From: Wenzhouxiangella sp.
Lineage (GTDB): Bacteria > Pseudomonadota > Gammaproteobacteria > Xanthomonadales > Wenzhouxiangellaceae
Direction of reading: 5' to 3'
NCBI GenBank assembly: GCA_007134485.1
Contig: SLKT01000084.1
Coordinates: forward strand, 1 to 34,550
DNA: 34,550 nt
Made by a program: the position numbers and the translations under genes. Of the stretch, positions 16,125-24,517 are shown piece by piece; position 1 is the first letter of the stretch; every line of letters starts with the position of its first letter. The notes below the pieces were generated by a model. The model searched no databases and had not been told where the DNA came from. It was given only the letters and a program-made list of their open reading frames with translations.

Positions 16125-17948
16125 ATGTCGCGTAATCTGCCGCTGGTCGGCGTCATCTTGTTGCTGGGCTGGGCCTTCTGGGCCAGTCCGACCACGGCCG
16201 AGATCGCCGCTGGCGTGGCCGTTTTCCTGTTTGGCATGATGGCGCTGGAACAGGGGCTCCGGGGACTGGCCGGCGGCACCCTGGAAACCCTGCTCAGCCG
16301 CTCCACCGATCGTCTGTGGAAAGGCCTGGCCTTCGGCGCCGGGGCCACCGCGCTGACCCAGTCCAGCACCCTGGTGTCGCTGCTGACCATCTCGTTTCTC
16401 AGCTCCGGTCTGCTGGGTCTCTATCAGGGGCTGGGTGTGATCTTCGGGGCCAATCTTGGCACCACCACCGGCGCCTGGCTGATGGCCGGGCCGGCACTGC
16501 ATTTCAATATCGGTCGCGGTGCGTTGCCCATGCTGACCTTCGGTGTGGTGTTGATACTGACGCGCCATGCCACGCTGAAGTCGATCGGCTGGGCCCTGGC
16601 CGGCATCGGGTTTCTGTTTCTCGGCATTCAGTGGATGAAGGACGGTTTCGAGACCGTTCAACAGGCCTTCGATCTGACCGAATACGCCCTGACCGGGATT
16701 TCGGGACTGGCCTTGTACACCGTTATCGGCATTTTCGCCACCGTGATCATGCAGTCCAGTCACGCCACGCTGATTCTGACCATCACCGCCCTGGCGGCTG
16801 GTCAGCTCAGTTACGAAAATGCCCTGGCCATTTCCATCGGCGCCAATATCGGCACGGCGGTTTCGACCGGACTGGCCGCGATCACGGCCAACGTCGAGGG
16901 CCGGCGGCTGGCCGGCGCTCACCTGCTCTTCAATCTCGGCACCGCCATCGTGGCGCTGGTCTTCATTGTTCCGTTCATGCTTGCGGTCGAAAACCTGGCC
17001 GGGCTGTTCGGAGTTGGCGAGGACAACCATGCGCTCAGGCTTGCACTGTTTCATACGTTGTTCAACCTGGCAGGCATCCTGCTCATGGTCCCGCTGATTC
17101 CGGTCATGGTGCTGACCCTGGAGCGGATCTTTCGCAGCAAGCCGATGCCGGCCGATCAGCCCCGCTACATTCATGCCAACCTCTTGGGCACACCTGGCTC
17201 GGCCCTTGAGGCTGCGCGCAAGGAGTTGCTGCGCCTGTTCAATCGCGCATCCGGCGTCATGGCCACCGCGCTCAACTTCGAGCCCGCCCAATTTCGGCAA
17301 GCCGAGGATCCCGAAGCGCTGCTGCAGAAGCCGCCGCGGGTTCATGACCATGACATGGATGCGCTCTACCTTGAAAAGGTCAAGCCCTTGCACGGCTTGA
17401 TCGTTGATTTTCTGGCCCGTATTCCCGTAAAGGGCAAGCGCGCCCAGCAACTGGTTTCGCTGCGAATGGCCAGTCAGAGCCTGGTCGAAGCATTCAAGGA
17501 CACCAAGCATCTGAACAAGAACATGGTGCGCAATCTTCGCTCGAAGAATGCTGCCCTGAAGAAAGAGTACCTGCAAATCCGAGCCAATCTCGGGTGGCTG
17601 CTTAACCAGCTTCAGCACCTGTCCGACAGCGACGAAGAGGATCTTGAAGTCGAACTGGCCGAGCTCTCGGCGATGGCCGAGCAGGCCGATATCGTGGCCA
17701 GCGGTCATCTCGATCAGTTGATCCGTGATCGGCTGATCAGTGCAGAAGAAGCCACTTCACTGATGAATGACAGCGCCTACGCCTACCGCATTGCCCGAAG
17801 CCTGATTGTCATGGCCCGGGTCACGTTTGGTTCACTGGAGGGGCTCGACATGGAATTGCAGGACCAGCTCAGCCTGGACCCGGATGAATTGCGCGCCATC
17901 CTGACCCAGGCCGATTCAGAAACGCAGGAAAAGGTCGATCCACCATGA
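16125..17948 (+). CDS. Na/Pi cotransporter family protein with PhoU-like C-terminal domain
   Basis: The 607 residues combine two Na/Pi-cotransporter repeats with a cytosolic helical PhoU-like region. The first repeat has TALTQSSTLVSLLTISFLSSG near 85-105. The second has the matching VIMQSSHATLILTITALAAG near 208-227; the duplicated QSS motifs are the transport signature. The membrane part ends near residue 340 and the PhoU-like region spans about 350-600. These proteins, like E. coli YjbB, move phosphate with Na+. The start ATG 16125 has GAGAGG at 16117-16122. It overlaps the next small gene as ATGA. Confidence 0.92.
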   Translation: MSRNLPLVGVILLLGWAFWASPTTAEIAAGVAVFLFGMMALEQGLRGLAGGTLETLLSRSTDRLWKGLAFGAGATALTQSSTLVSLLTISFLSSGLLGLYQGLGVIFGANLGTTTGAWLMAGPALHFNIGRGALPMLTFGVVLILTRHATLKSIGWALAGIGFLFLGIQWMKDGFETVQQAFDLTEYALTGISGLALYTVIGIFATVIMQSSHATLILTITALAAGQLSYENALAISIGANIGTAVSTGLAAITANVEGRRLAGAHLLFNLGTAIVALVFIVPFMLAVENLAGLFGVGEDNHALRLALFHTLFNLAGILLMVPLIPVMVLTLERIFRSKPMPADQPRYIHANLLGTPGSALEAARKELLRLFNRASGVMATALNFEPAQFRQAEDPEALLQKPPRVHDHDMDALYLEKVKPLHGLIVDFLARIPVKGKRAQQLVSLRMASQSLVEAFKDTKHLNKNMVRNLRSKNAALKKEYLQIRANLGWLLNQLQHLSDSDEEDLEVELAELSAMAEQADIVASGHLDQLIRDRLISAEEATSLMNDSAYAYRIARSLIVMARVTFGSLEGLDMELQDQLSLDPDELRAILTQADSETQEKVDPP

Positions 17949-18202
17949 GCGATTCATTACGCAGCAAACTGAAGAAATTCATGTCGCGCGATTACCGCGA
18001 GCAGGTCGAGAAAAGAGACAAGCTGCGCAAGATCCTCAAGAAGATGCGCAAGCAACAATCGGAATTGACGGACAAGCTCAGTGATGAGGCTGATCCGGAC
18101 AAGCAGGATCAGTTGCGCACGAGGCTGCAATTGATCAGAGAGCAGCGCCGCAAGGGTATCAACCTGCTACGCGACCTGAAATCCCGGCCGGACAAGGATT
18201 GA
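17945..18202 (+). CDS. Small basic coiled-coil protein
   Basis: The 85-residue protein has no recognised family. It starts inside the stop of the Na/Pi cotransporter gene (ATGA), so it is co-translated with it. Nearly all of it is charged helix: Lys/Arg-rich at 7-37 (LKKFMSRDYREQVEKRDKLRKIL), acidic around 45-55, then basic again. The hydrophobic spacing suits a coiled coil. It is plausibly a soluble partner of the transporter's PhoU-like tail. Confidence 0.75.
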   Translation: MSDSLRSKLKKFMSRDYREQVEKRDKLRKILKKMRKQQSELTDKLSDEADPDKQDQLRTRLQLIREQRRKGINLLRDLKSRPDKD

Positions 18203-18527
18203 ACGCAACGGCCTCCATGCAGAGTGATTCAGTGTCGAGAATTCTCATGTGGGCAGTACCACTGCCACCAGGCAGGCCACCGCACGAATCATGTGTATTC
18301 CACGCACCTATGGATGGTCGGCATGACTGATGTTGCGGGCAACGACAAAGGCTATACGCATCTATGTTAGCGTGGTGGTGTTTGTTTGATCATGCCCGCT
18401 GTTCCCCATAGCGTTGACATTGCCGTAGTGATCCAGCCGGATTGCATGGTAGCCGTGCTTGTTGGTAGCAGGGCTTGACAACGATTACTCATCCACACTA
18501 GAAACTTGAACCAGCAGGAGGAACTTC
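18203..18527. other. 325-base gap with no convincing gene
   Basis: AT-richer than its surroundings, with small hairpins (GGCAGT..ACTGCC near 18252 and GTTGCGGGCAAC near 18333) but no start-plus-frame that looks like a protein. Its 3' end holds the promoter and ribosome site of the S74 gene. Confidence 0.6.
18475..18522 (+). promoter_or_regulatory. Candidate promoter and strong ribosome site of the S74 gene
   Basis: A consensus -35 TTGACA (18475-18480) is followed after 18 bases by TAGAAA (18499-18504), which matches four of six -10 positions. AGGAGG at 18516-18521 lies six bases before the ATG at 18528. The -10 is weak, so the promoter call is moderate; the Shine-Dalgarno is clear. Confidence 0.5.
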
Positions 18528-19586
18528 ATGAGACTGTATGCGAATTCAGTTTTGTTCGCGATCACGATGGGCGCACTTGCGTTTGCACATGCCGATTTGC
18601 CCCGCACCATATCTCACCAGGGTCAGTTGATTGATGAGTCGGGTGAACCGGTGGAAAACGAGACGCTCGACTTCACTTTCAGGCTCTATGACAGCGAGTT
18701 TGGCGAGAACGGTATCTGGATCGAGGAACAGCAGCTACAGGTTCGGGAGGGTTTGTTCAATGCCACTTTGGGTAGTGAATCGCCGCTCAATCTGCCGTTC
18801 GATGAGCAATACTGGCTGGGTATCACGATTGACGATGGCGATGAATTGACGCCCCGCATTCCACTCGATGCCACGCCTTATGCAATCAAGGCTCATTCCG
18901 TTCCGGATGGTTCCATTACCGGTGAAAAGCTGAGCTCGATGGGCGCGTCAGCCGGACAGGCACTGGTCTGGGAGGGTTCGATATGGATACCGCAAGATCT
19001 GGATGTCGATGAATCCAAATGGTCGATTGCCGATGATGGCATTTACTTCAAAGATGGACAGGTAGGCATCAATACCGATGCCCCCCAACATGACTTGCAT
19101 ATCATTCAATCGCCAACCTCTGCGGTTGGTGGAGTGACGTTATACCGGAGCAATCGACCCGATGAGTTGGAGTGGACCCTCTGGAACAGTGATGCGACCG
19201 GTAATTTTCATTTCAGGCATGAAGATAACTTGAGCGCCTGGATCACACCCGATGGAGAATTCAATGAAACCTCTGATCAACGGCTAAAGGCCGATATCGC
19301 AGGCATGGACGATGTCATCGCTAAAGTGATGTCCCTTGACCCGGTGCGGTATCGCTATCGGAGCAGTGACGATGAGACGATCGGCTTTGTCGCTCAGGAT
19401 GTCAAGGAAATTTTTCCGGAAGTCGTCAGTCACGAAAGCACGGATGAGGTTTACGGCATTTCCTATTCCGGAATGTCGGTCATCGCAATCCAGGCCATTC
19501 AGGAGCAACAGGAAATCATAGAACGTCAGGAAGAGGCGATTGACCGGCTCACCGAACAGGTCGAGTACCTGATCGAAAACTCCTAG
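18528..19586 (+). CDS. Exported protein with self-cleaving S74 chaperone domain
   Basis: The 352-residue protein has a signal peptide (1-22, ending AHA) followed by a beta-rich domain (about 25-125, ISHQGQLIDESGEPV) of the type found ahead of tail-fibre-like stalks. The C-terminal 105 residues are the intramolecular chaperone of endosialidase (peptidase S74). TSDQRLKADI holds Ser249 and Lys254, which match the Ser/Lys spacing of the autocleavage site; IGFVAQDVKEIFPEVV follows, then a coiled-coil end (EQQEIIERQEEAI). The domain trimerises the stalk and then cuts itself off. Phages use it on tail fibres; here the signal peptide and lack of phage genes point to a bacterial surface fibre. Base composition is more AT-rich than its neighbours, which suggests transfer. 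Confidence 0.85.
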   Translation: MRLYANSVLFAITMGALAFAHADLPRTISHQGQLIDESGEPVENETLDFTFRLYDSEFGENGIWIEEQQLQVREGLFNATLGSESPLNLPFDEQYWLGITIDDGDELTPRIPLDATPYAIKAHSVPDGSITGEKLSSMGASAGQALVWEGSIWIPQDLDVDESKWSIADDGIYFKDGQVGINTDAPQHDLHIIQSPTSAVGGVTLYRSNRPDELEWTLWNSDATGNFHFRHEDNLSAWITPDGEFNETSDQRLKADIAGMDDVIAKVMSLDPVRYRYRSSDDETIGFVAQDVKEIFPEVVSHESTDEVYGISYSGMSVIAIQAIQEQQEIIERQEEAIDRLTEQVEYLIENS

Positions 19587-19596
19587 CGCGAGCAGT

Positions 19597-19623
19597 CACG
19601 GAGCCCCGCTCAGGGGCTCCGTG
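19597..19623. terminator. Terminator hairpin between convergent genes
   Basis: An 11-base perfect stem (CACGGAGCCCC at 19597-19607 and its complement at 19613-19623) with a five-base loop lies 11 bases after the S74 stop. The S9 peptidase gene ends on the other strand at 19661, so the hairpin may serve both. The T-tract is weak. Confidence 0.65.
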
Positions 19624-19660
19624 GCGTCTATTGCTAAACTTCTTTCGGGGCATTGCCCCC

Positions 19661-21706
19661 TCAGCGTCCACCGGGCTCGGCAAAACGGCCCATCCATTCC
19701 TCAACCTGGTTGTACCAGTAGATGGAGTTGTTGGGCTTGAGGATCCAGTGGTTCTCGTCCGGGTAATAGATCAGGCGCGATTCGACATCCCGTGACTGCA
19801 GGGTGCGAAACAGTTCGAAGGCCTGGCCGACCGGGACCCGGTAATCGAGTTGACCATGAATGATCAGCGCCGGGGTATCGAAGTTTTCCGCGTAGTAATG
19901 CGGCGAGATTTCCTGGTAGATCGAGGGATCGTCCCAGTAATTGCCGAAGCGCACCGAATGCACGGCAAAGTCGGCGGCCATCTGCGAATACATGTTGTAG
20001 ACCGGAGCGTGGATCAGCAGGGTGTTGAACGGATGTTCGCGTCCGAGCAGGATGGATGACAGGTAGCCGCCGTAGCTGCCACCGCCGGCAACCATACGGT
20101 CATCGTCGATCCAGTCCTTGTCGGCAAACCATTCGGCCGCCGCGATGGTGTCGTTATAGGGTGCGGTGATCCAGTCGGGGTTGATGGTGTCGGTGAAATC
20201 CTGGCCCCAGCCCGGTGAGCCGTGGAAGTTGTGCCAGGCGGTCACGTAGCCCCATGAGGCAAAGGTCTGGGCATTCCAGCGGAAGTGAAAGCCATCGGTG
20301 ATCGGGCTGTGCGGGCCGCCGTGAATGAGCAGGAACAGCGGATATTCCTTTGAATCATCGAAGTCGGGCGGATAGTGCACCCACATCTGGATATCGGCGC
20401 CGTCATGGCCGGTGTAGGTGACCGACTCGTAATGGCCCAGGTCGATATTTTCGAGTACATCGTCATTGATGGTGTCCAGGCGAAAAGCCGATCCGGTGGC
20501 TGGGTCGATACGTACCACCCGCGGTGGATAGAGAAAACTCTGATTGTTGCCGACCAGGGTGCCGTCTTCGGCAATCGACAGGCCACCGAAGTCGGTCTTG
20601 TCGGTCACTGCACGCACTTCACCGCTGTCCAGCTCGATATGGAACAGGCGGGTGGTGCCGTGGTCGGCAGCGGTTCCGAAAAAGCCGCTGCTGTCGGCCG
20701 CCCACACCAGGCCGAAGGGTGAACGATCCCAGTCGGCGGTGATGTTGCGCCGTTCTTCGGAATCCAGATCCATGACCATGATGTTGACGGTATCGGCATA
20801 GAAACCGGGAATGGCCTGGCTGCCCCAGGCCAGCATGCGACCATCCGGGCTGAACATCGAGTTGCCGTCGCCGGCTGCGTTGTCGGGGGTCAGATTTTCG
20901 GCGCTGTCATCGCCAATGCGGGCCAGAAACAAGTCGATCTCCGGGTCGACACCTTGTTCACTGCTGTCTGAGTTGAAGGCGATGTAGGTCTCATCGGGAT
21001 GGATGTCGTAATTGCCGGTGCCCTGGGTCGAGCGCGGCAGTTCGCGGCCAAACGGCTGGGTGATCGGTTCGACATCGCCGCCCTCGGCGGGAATGCGAAA
21101 CACATGCGCCTGGCGGTCCTCGTCGATCCAGTGATCCCAGTGTGAATAGGGCAGCGCATTCCACTGATGGGCCGAGACCTTGGAGTCGCGGTCGGACTGG
21201 ATCTGCTCGGCCATTTCGTCCCAGTCCTTGTCCGGCCATACCCGGGCGATGAAATAGATGTGCTCACCGACCCATTTCAGCGCGGATACCCCGGTGGGGA
21301 CCTCGCTGAGACGCTCGGCCTCACCGGGACCATCCATGGGCAGCAGGTAGATCTGACCGGCTTCGTCATCGCCGCGCCGGGCGGTGAACGCCAGGGTCTT
21401 GCCATCCGGGGAAAAGACCGGGTTGCCGGCGGATTGACCGGCAGAGGTCAGGGGGCGCTGCACGTCGCCATCGACCGAGAACAGCCACAGGCGGGTCTCG
21501 GACTCATCGCCGTCAACGTCATAACTGGTCACCGGCGCGACCACATGGCCACCGGTCGGCGAAACAACCGGCGAGCTGATTCGTTCCAGCTCCCACAGCA
21601 CCTCGACCGACAAGGGCCGGCTGTCGTCGGCCAGTACCATCGTCGGCACAATCGCCGGCGCCAACAGCACCAGCACAAACAGAAAACACTTTCTCATCGT
21701 CATCAT
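19661..21706 (-). CDS. Exported S9 family prolyl oligopeptidase-type peptidase
   Basis: The 681 residues form a signal peptide (ending VLADD near 28), a beta-propeller with NPVFSPDGKTLAF and SMFSPDGRMLAW blades (about 35-400) and an alpha/beta-hydrolase domain (about 430-681). The catalytic triad can be placed as Ser544 in GGGSYGGYLSS, Asp621 in GQLDYRVPVGQ and His653 in DENHW. This matches acylaminoacyl- and dipeptidyl-peptidases, which cut short peptides. Three ATGs lie close together (21706, 21703, 21697); the choice does not affect the mature protein. With the tricorn homologue it makes a second exported peptide-processing enzyme. Confidence 0.93.
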   Translation of the reverse strand: MMTMRKCFLFVLVLLAPAIVPTMVLADDSRPLSVEVLWELERISSPVVSPTGGHVVAPVTSYDVDGDESETRLWLFSVDGDVQRPLTSAGQSAGNPVFSPDGKTLAFTARRGDDEAGQIYLLPMDGPGEAERLSEVPTGVSALKWVGEHIYFIARVWPDKDWDEMAEQIQSDRDSKVSAHQWNALPYSHWDHWIDEDRQAHVFRIPAEGGDVEPITQPFGRELPRSTQGTGNYDIHPDETYIAFNSDSSEQGVDPEIDLFLARIGDDSAENLTPDNAAGDGNSMFSPDGRMLAWGSQAIPGFYADTVNIMVMDLDSEERRNITADWDRSPFGLVWAADSSGFFGTAADHGTTRLFHIELDSGEVRAVTDKTDFGGLSIAEDGTLVGNNQSFLYPPRVVRIDPATGSAFRLDTINDDVLENIDLGHYESVTYTGHDGADIQMWVHYPPDFDDSKEYPLFLLIHGGPHSPITDGFHFRWNAQTFASWGYVTAWHNFHGSPGWGQDFTDTINPDWITAPYNDTIAAAEWFADKDWIDDDRMVAGGGSYGGYLSSILLGREHPFNTLLIHAPVYNMYSQMAADFAVHSVRFGNYWDDPSIYQEISPHYYAENFDTPALIIHGQLDYRVPVGQAFELFRTLQSRDVESRLIYYPDENHWILKPNNSIYWYNQVEEWMGRFAEPGGR

Positions 21707-21761
21707 CGTTTATCTCTCTATCGGTTTTATTCTTGACTAAAAGCTTGTTCTCTCGCAGAGT

Positions 21762-21922
21762 CTTCAGTCCCGGTTTCGGACCCGCTGTCGCAGTGCAAAC
21801 ACAAAAAACCTTTCAACGCAAAGATGCAAAGACGCAATGGTTTTAATGGATTGTTTTAACTTGGCTTCATAGCGTCTTTGCGTTTCAAAGGTTTTTCTCC
21901 GCGCCTTTGCGACTCCGCGCGA
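21762..21922. repeat. Intergenic repeat copy A with internal palindrome
   Basis: The left half (21804-21825) and right half (21872-21896) are imperfect reverse complements built on AACGCAAAGA(T/C)GC and AAAAACCTTT. The complement of 21762-21836 aligns by eye with copy B at 25712-25786. The right end (21891-21922) also matches 25703-25734 in direct orientation at 27 of 32 bases. No gene is present. Confidence 0.7.
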
Positions 21923-21931
21923 AAAGATTTT

Positions 21932-22414
21932 TCAATACAACTCCAGTTTCTTGACGTCCATCGTATACGCCGAGGCCGCCGTGTCGTTCGAGACATCTTC
22001 GATGTTCAATTGTCCCTCCATCCAGAACGCATCCCAGATATCAACCATGGGAATCGGCTCTTCCAGGCGGCCGTAAATGATCTGGTTGGCCGGTGGCGGG
22101 GGCACATGAATGCAGGCGCCGAAGTAGGGCACCAGGAAGAACTCCTTGAGTTTGCCGGCCCCGTCGGTTTCGATTGGCACCACGAAACCGGGAATGCGCA
22201 CATGCTCCCCGTCCAGTTCTGAAATGGTGCGAAAGGACTGGAAGGGCTCGGGCGCGGAAAAGCTGCTGTGGTCGACCTGGGCCGATTCCTCCAGCCAGGC
22301 ATCGGCTTCGTCTTCAGGCATCAGCTCCAGCCACTCGAGCTCGCGCACCTCGGCCGAAGCCAGTGTCACCAGAGCCATCAGGACCACGGTCGTCAAGGTT
22401 CGGATGTAGTGCAT
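21932..22414 (-). CDS. DUF3299 family exported protein of the Zrg-type zinc locus
   Basis: Starting at 22414 gives 160 residues with a signal peptide (MHYIRTLTTVVLMALVTLASA). Upstream in-frame codons to 22456 add residues without improving it. The family core is visible: IPGFVVPIE, then FFLVPYFGACIHVPPPPANQIIYG, whose Cys-His and PPPPxNQ motif defines DUF3299. In Vibrio and relatives these proteins are encoded with a His-rich ZrgA-type protein and an ABC transporter in a Zur-controlled zinc-uptake locus, as here. A periplasmic role in zinc delivery or as a metallochaperone is inferred. A 21-base-pair hairpin separates it from the permease gene. Confidence 0.88.
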   Translation of the reverse strand: MHYIRTLTTVVLMALVTLASAEVRELEWLELMPEDEADAWLEESAQVDHSSFSAPEPFQSFRTISELDGEHVRIPGFVVPIETDGAGKLKEFFLVPYFGACIHVPPPPANQIIYGRLEEPIPMVDIWDAFWMEGQLNIEDVSNDTAASAYTMDVKKLELY

Positions 22415-22476
22415 ATCCAGGGTTTGCATAAGGTAAGGTCCAGATTGTACTGACATTGAATGAACGGGTCGGGTTC

Positions 22477-22540
22477 ACCTGCCTTGTTCACCACCCTTCC
22501 GTAGCGCCGTTTTGTAGGTAGGGTGGTGAACAAGGCAGGT
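22477..22540. repeat. Perfect 21-bp hairpin between permease and DUF3299 genes
   Basis: Arms 22477-22497 and 22520-22540 are exact reverse complements with a 22-base loop. On the minus strand it starts one base after the permease stop codon and lies 63 bases before the DUF3299 start. There is no T-run, so it is more likely an mRNA-stabilising or inserted palindrome than a plain terminator. Confidence 0.8.
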
Positions 22541-22541
22541 T

Positions 22542-23807
22542 TTAGTTCCTGACCTGCATGCCGTCGGCCAGGGTGCGTCGATACGCCATCAGTGCCGGCA
22601 CCAGGGCGATCAGCAAGCCGGCCAGCCAGATGCCGCCGAGCACCATCCAGACTTGACCGGCCGGCAGGCTGGCACTGATGTGCAGTCCCAGCCGTTCCAG
22701 CAGAAACGGCGCACTGATGCCCTGAACCACGAACGCCAGCACCACGCCCAGAACGATGCCGGCGGCGGCGATCAGGCCGGCTTCGAACACCAGCAGCCCG
22801 GCAATCTGCACGGGACGGGCGCCATTGGCGCGCAGGATGGCCATTTCGCGGCGGCGTTCGTTGAGCGTGGTCAACAATACCGTGAGCATGCCGAGCAGTC
22901 CGGCCAGCACCACAAGCCCGGCGACCACCCGCAAGACCTGTTCGGCCAGCCCGGTGATACGCCACAATTCCTGCAAGGTGATACCCGGCATGATGGCGGT
23001 CAGCGCCTCGGGGCGGTAATCGTTGATCCGTCGCTGCAGGCCGAACACGGCCGCGCGCGAGGTCAACCCGATCAGAATCGCGGTGATGCTGTCGGGCCGG
23101 AGCTCCTCGGTACGCTCGCGGGCCTCCTCGGCATCCAGGCCGGCGCCGGGGCGCTGCACCCCCTGCTCCCAGCCGATATGAATCGCCCGGTGGGCGGCCA
23201 GTGATATGTAGAGTTGCTGATCGACCGGTGTGCCGGTCGGCGCCAGTATGCCGCTGATGGTGAATGGATGGTCATCATGCTGCTGCAGGCTGACCCGGCC
23301 CCCGCCATGGGCCAGGATCACCGAATCGCCAACGTCGTAGTCGAGCTGGCGGGCGACCTGGTGACCGATCACCACCTCGAACAGATCGTCGAATTCCCGA
23401 CCGGCGGCAACCTCGAGCTGCTGGCGGTCCGCGTAGCGGTAACGCTCGAAAAAGTCCCCGCTGGTGCCCATGACGCGAAAGCCGCGATGGGTGTCGCCGA
23501 GGGCCATGGGAATGGCCCAGTCCACCTCGTCCAGGGCCTGGAGCTGCTCGAAGGTTTCAATCGAGATGTTGTTGGTGGCATCGCCGATGCCGAATACCGA
23601 GTACAGCAGCAATTGCACCGGCGCGGTGCGTGCGCCGACGATCAGGTCGGTGCCCGACACCGAGCGATAAAATCCATCGCGCACCTCGGCGCGCATCTGC
23701 TCGACGATGACCAGCAGTCCGATCGACAGGGCAATGGTCAAAATCGTCAGAATGACCGCGAAGCGACGATTGAGCAGTGAGCGAATGGCCAGGCCGATCA
23801 GGTTCAT
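22542..23807 (-). CDS. FtsX/MacB-type ABC transporter permease (Zrg-type locus)
   Basis: The 421 residues have the FtsX-like layout: one helix near the N-terminus (about 16-35), a large periplasmic MacB-PCD-like domain (about 40-275), and three helices at the C-terminus (near 290-315, 345-370 and 380-405). LRANGARPVQIAGLLVFEAG is the usual coupling segment. Its start overlaps the stop of the ATPase gene by four bases (23804-23807), so the two subunits are made together. The partner set (ATPase, ZrgA-like, DUF3299) points to zinc acquisition rather than macrolide or lipoprotein export. How an FtsX-type permease drives uptake is unclear; it may handle a zinc-binding protein. Confidence 0.92.
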   Translation of the reverse strand: MNLIGLAIRSLLNRRFAVILTILTIALSIGLLVIVEQMRAEVRDGFYRSVSGTDLIVGARTAPVQLLLYSVFGIGDATNNISIETFEQLQALDEVDWAIPMALGDTHRGFRVMGTSGDFFERYRYADRQQLEVAAGREFDDLFEVVIGHQVARQLDYDVGDSVILAHGGGRVSLQQHDDHPFTISGILAPTGTPVDQQLYISLAAHRAIHIGWEQGVQRPGAGLDAEEARERTEELRPDSITAILIGLTSRAAVFGLQRRINDYRPEALTAIMPGITLQELWRITGLAEQVLRVVAGLVVLAGLLGMLTVLLTTLNERRREMAILRANGARPVQIAGLLVFEAGLIAAAGIVLGVVLAFVVQGISAPFLLERLGLHISASLPAGQVWMVLGGIWLAGLLIALVPALMAYRRTLADGMQVRN

Positions 23808-24496
23808 GATTCGACCCCGGCGCGATTGATCTCGGGCAGGCTGATCCGGCGGTCGAAATGACGGGCCAGATCCTTGTCGTGGCTGACGAACAGCAAGGTG
23901 CTGCCGGCCTGTTCGACCTGGGCAAACAGCAAGTCGATGAACACCTGGCGACGATCGGCATCGAGCGCCGAAGTCGGCTCGTCGGCCAGTATCAATGAAG
24001 GCGAGCCGATCAGCGCGCGCGCCGCGGCCACGCGTTGCTGCTGACCAACGCTGAGTTCATCGGCGCGCCGGCCCCACAGCGCCGGGTCCAGGTCCATACC
24101 GGCAAGCAGCGCCTCGGCGGCCTTGACGATATCACCGGCACGATGCGCCCGGGCCCGGGAAAATCGGCATGGCAGAGTGACATTGGTGCGCACATCCAGC
24201 CACGGCAGCAGGTTGAATTGCTGAAAGATCACGCCGAGGTGTTCGGCGCGCAGGCGATCACGCGCCGGGCCGGACATCGACTCCACTTCCTGGCCGGCAA
24301 AGTGCAGCGAGCCGCGATCGGCCCGCACCAGTCCGCCGATCAGCGCCAGCAGGGTGGATTTGCCCGAGCCGCTGGGCCCGAACAGAAACAACTTTTCGCC
24401 GGTTTCGATGCGAAACGAGGGCAGTTCAAGCACGTTGTGATCCTGCCCGGGCCAGGCGAACTCGATATCCGCGATTTCCAGCAAGGGTTCAGTCAT
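23804..24496 (-). CDS. ABC transporter ATP-binding protein (Zrg-type locus)
   Basis: The 230-residue ATPase is of the LolD/MacB type. It has Walker A GPSGSGKST (40-48), Q-loop FQQFNLLPW (91-99), signature LSVGQQQRVA (148-157), Walker B LILADEP (168-174) and the switch His in FVSHD (203-207). All catalytic residues are intact. It is co-translated with the permease, and the His-rich ZrgA-type gene ends 21 bases upstream of its start, so the order on the minus strand is ZrgA-like, ATPase, permease, DUF3299. Confidence 0.95.
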   Translation of the reverse strand: MTEPLLEIADIEFAWPGQDHNVLELPSFRIETGEKLFLFGPSGSGKSTLLALIGGLVRADRGSLHFAGQEVESMSGPARDRLRAEHLGVIFQQFNLLPWLDVRTNVTLPCRFSRARAHRAGDIVKAAEALLAGMDLDPALWGRRADELSVGQQQRVAAARALIGSPSLILADEPTSALDADRRQVFIDLLFAQVEQAGSTLLFVSHDKDLARHFDRRISLPEINRAGVES

Positions 24497-24517
24497 GCCT
24501 GTTGCATCGGTTCGTCA

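Noticed and set aside
16011-17708. A 565-codon open frame opposite the Na/Pi cotransporter
   Set aside because: The plus-strand gene has clear transporter motifs and a ribosome site. The minus-strand translation is a Gln/Gly/Arg-rich shadow.
18360-18470. A short minus-strand frame (YHAIRLDHYGNVNAMG..) in the gap before the S74 gene
   Set aside because: About forty codons, with no start codon or ribosome site, and a stop close upstream; no family is recognised.
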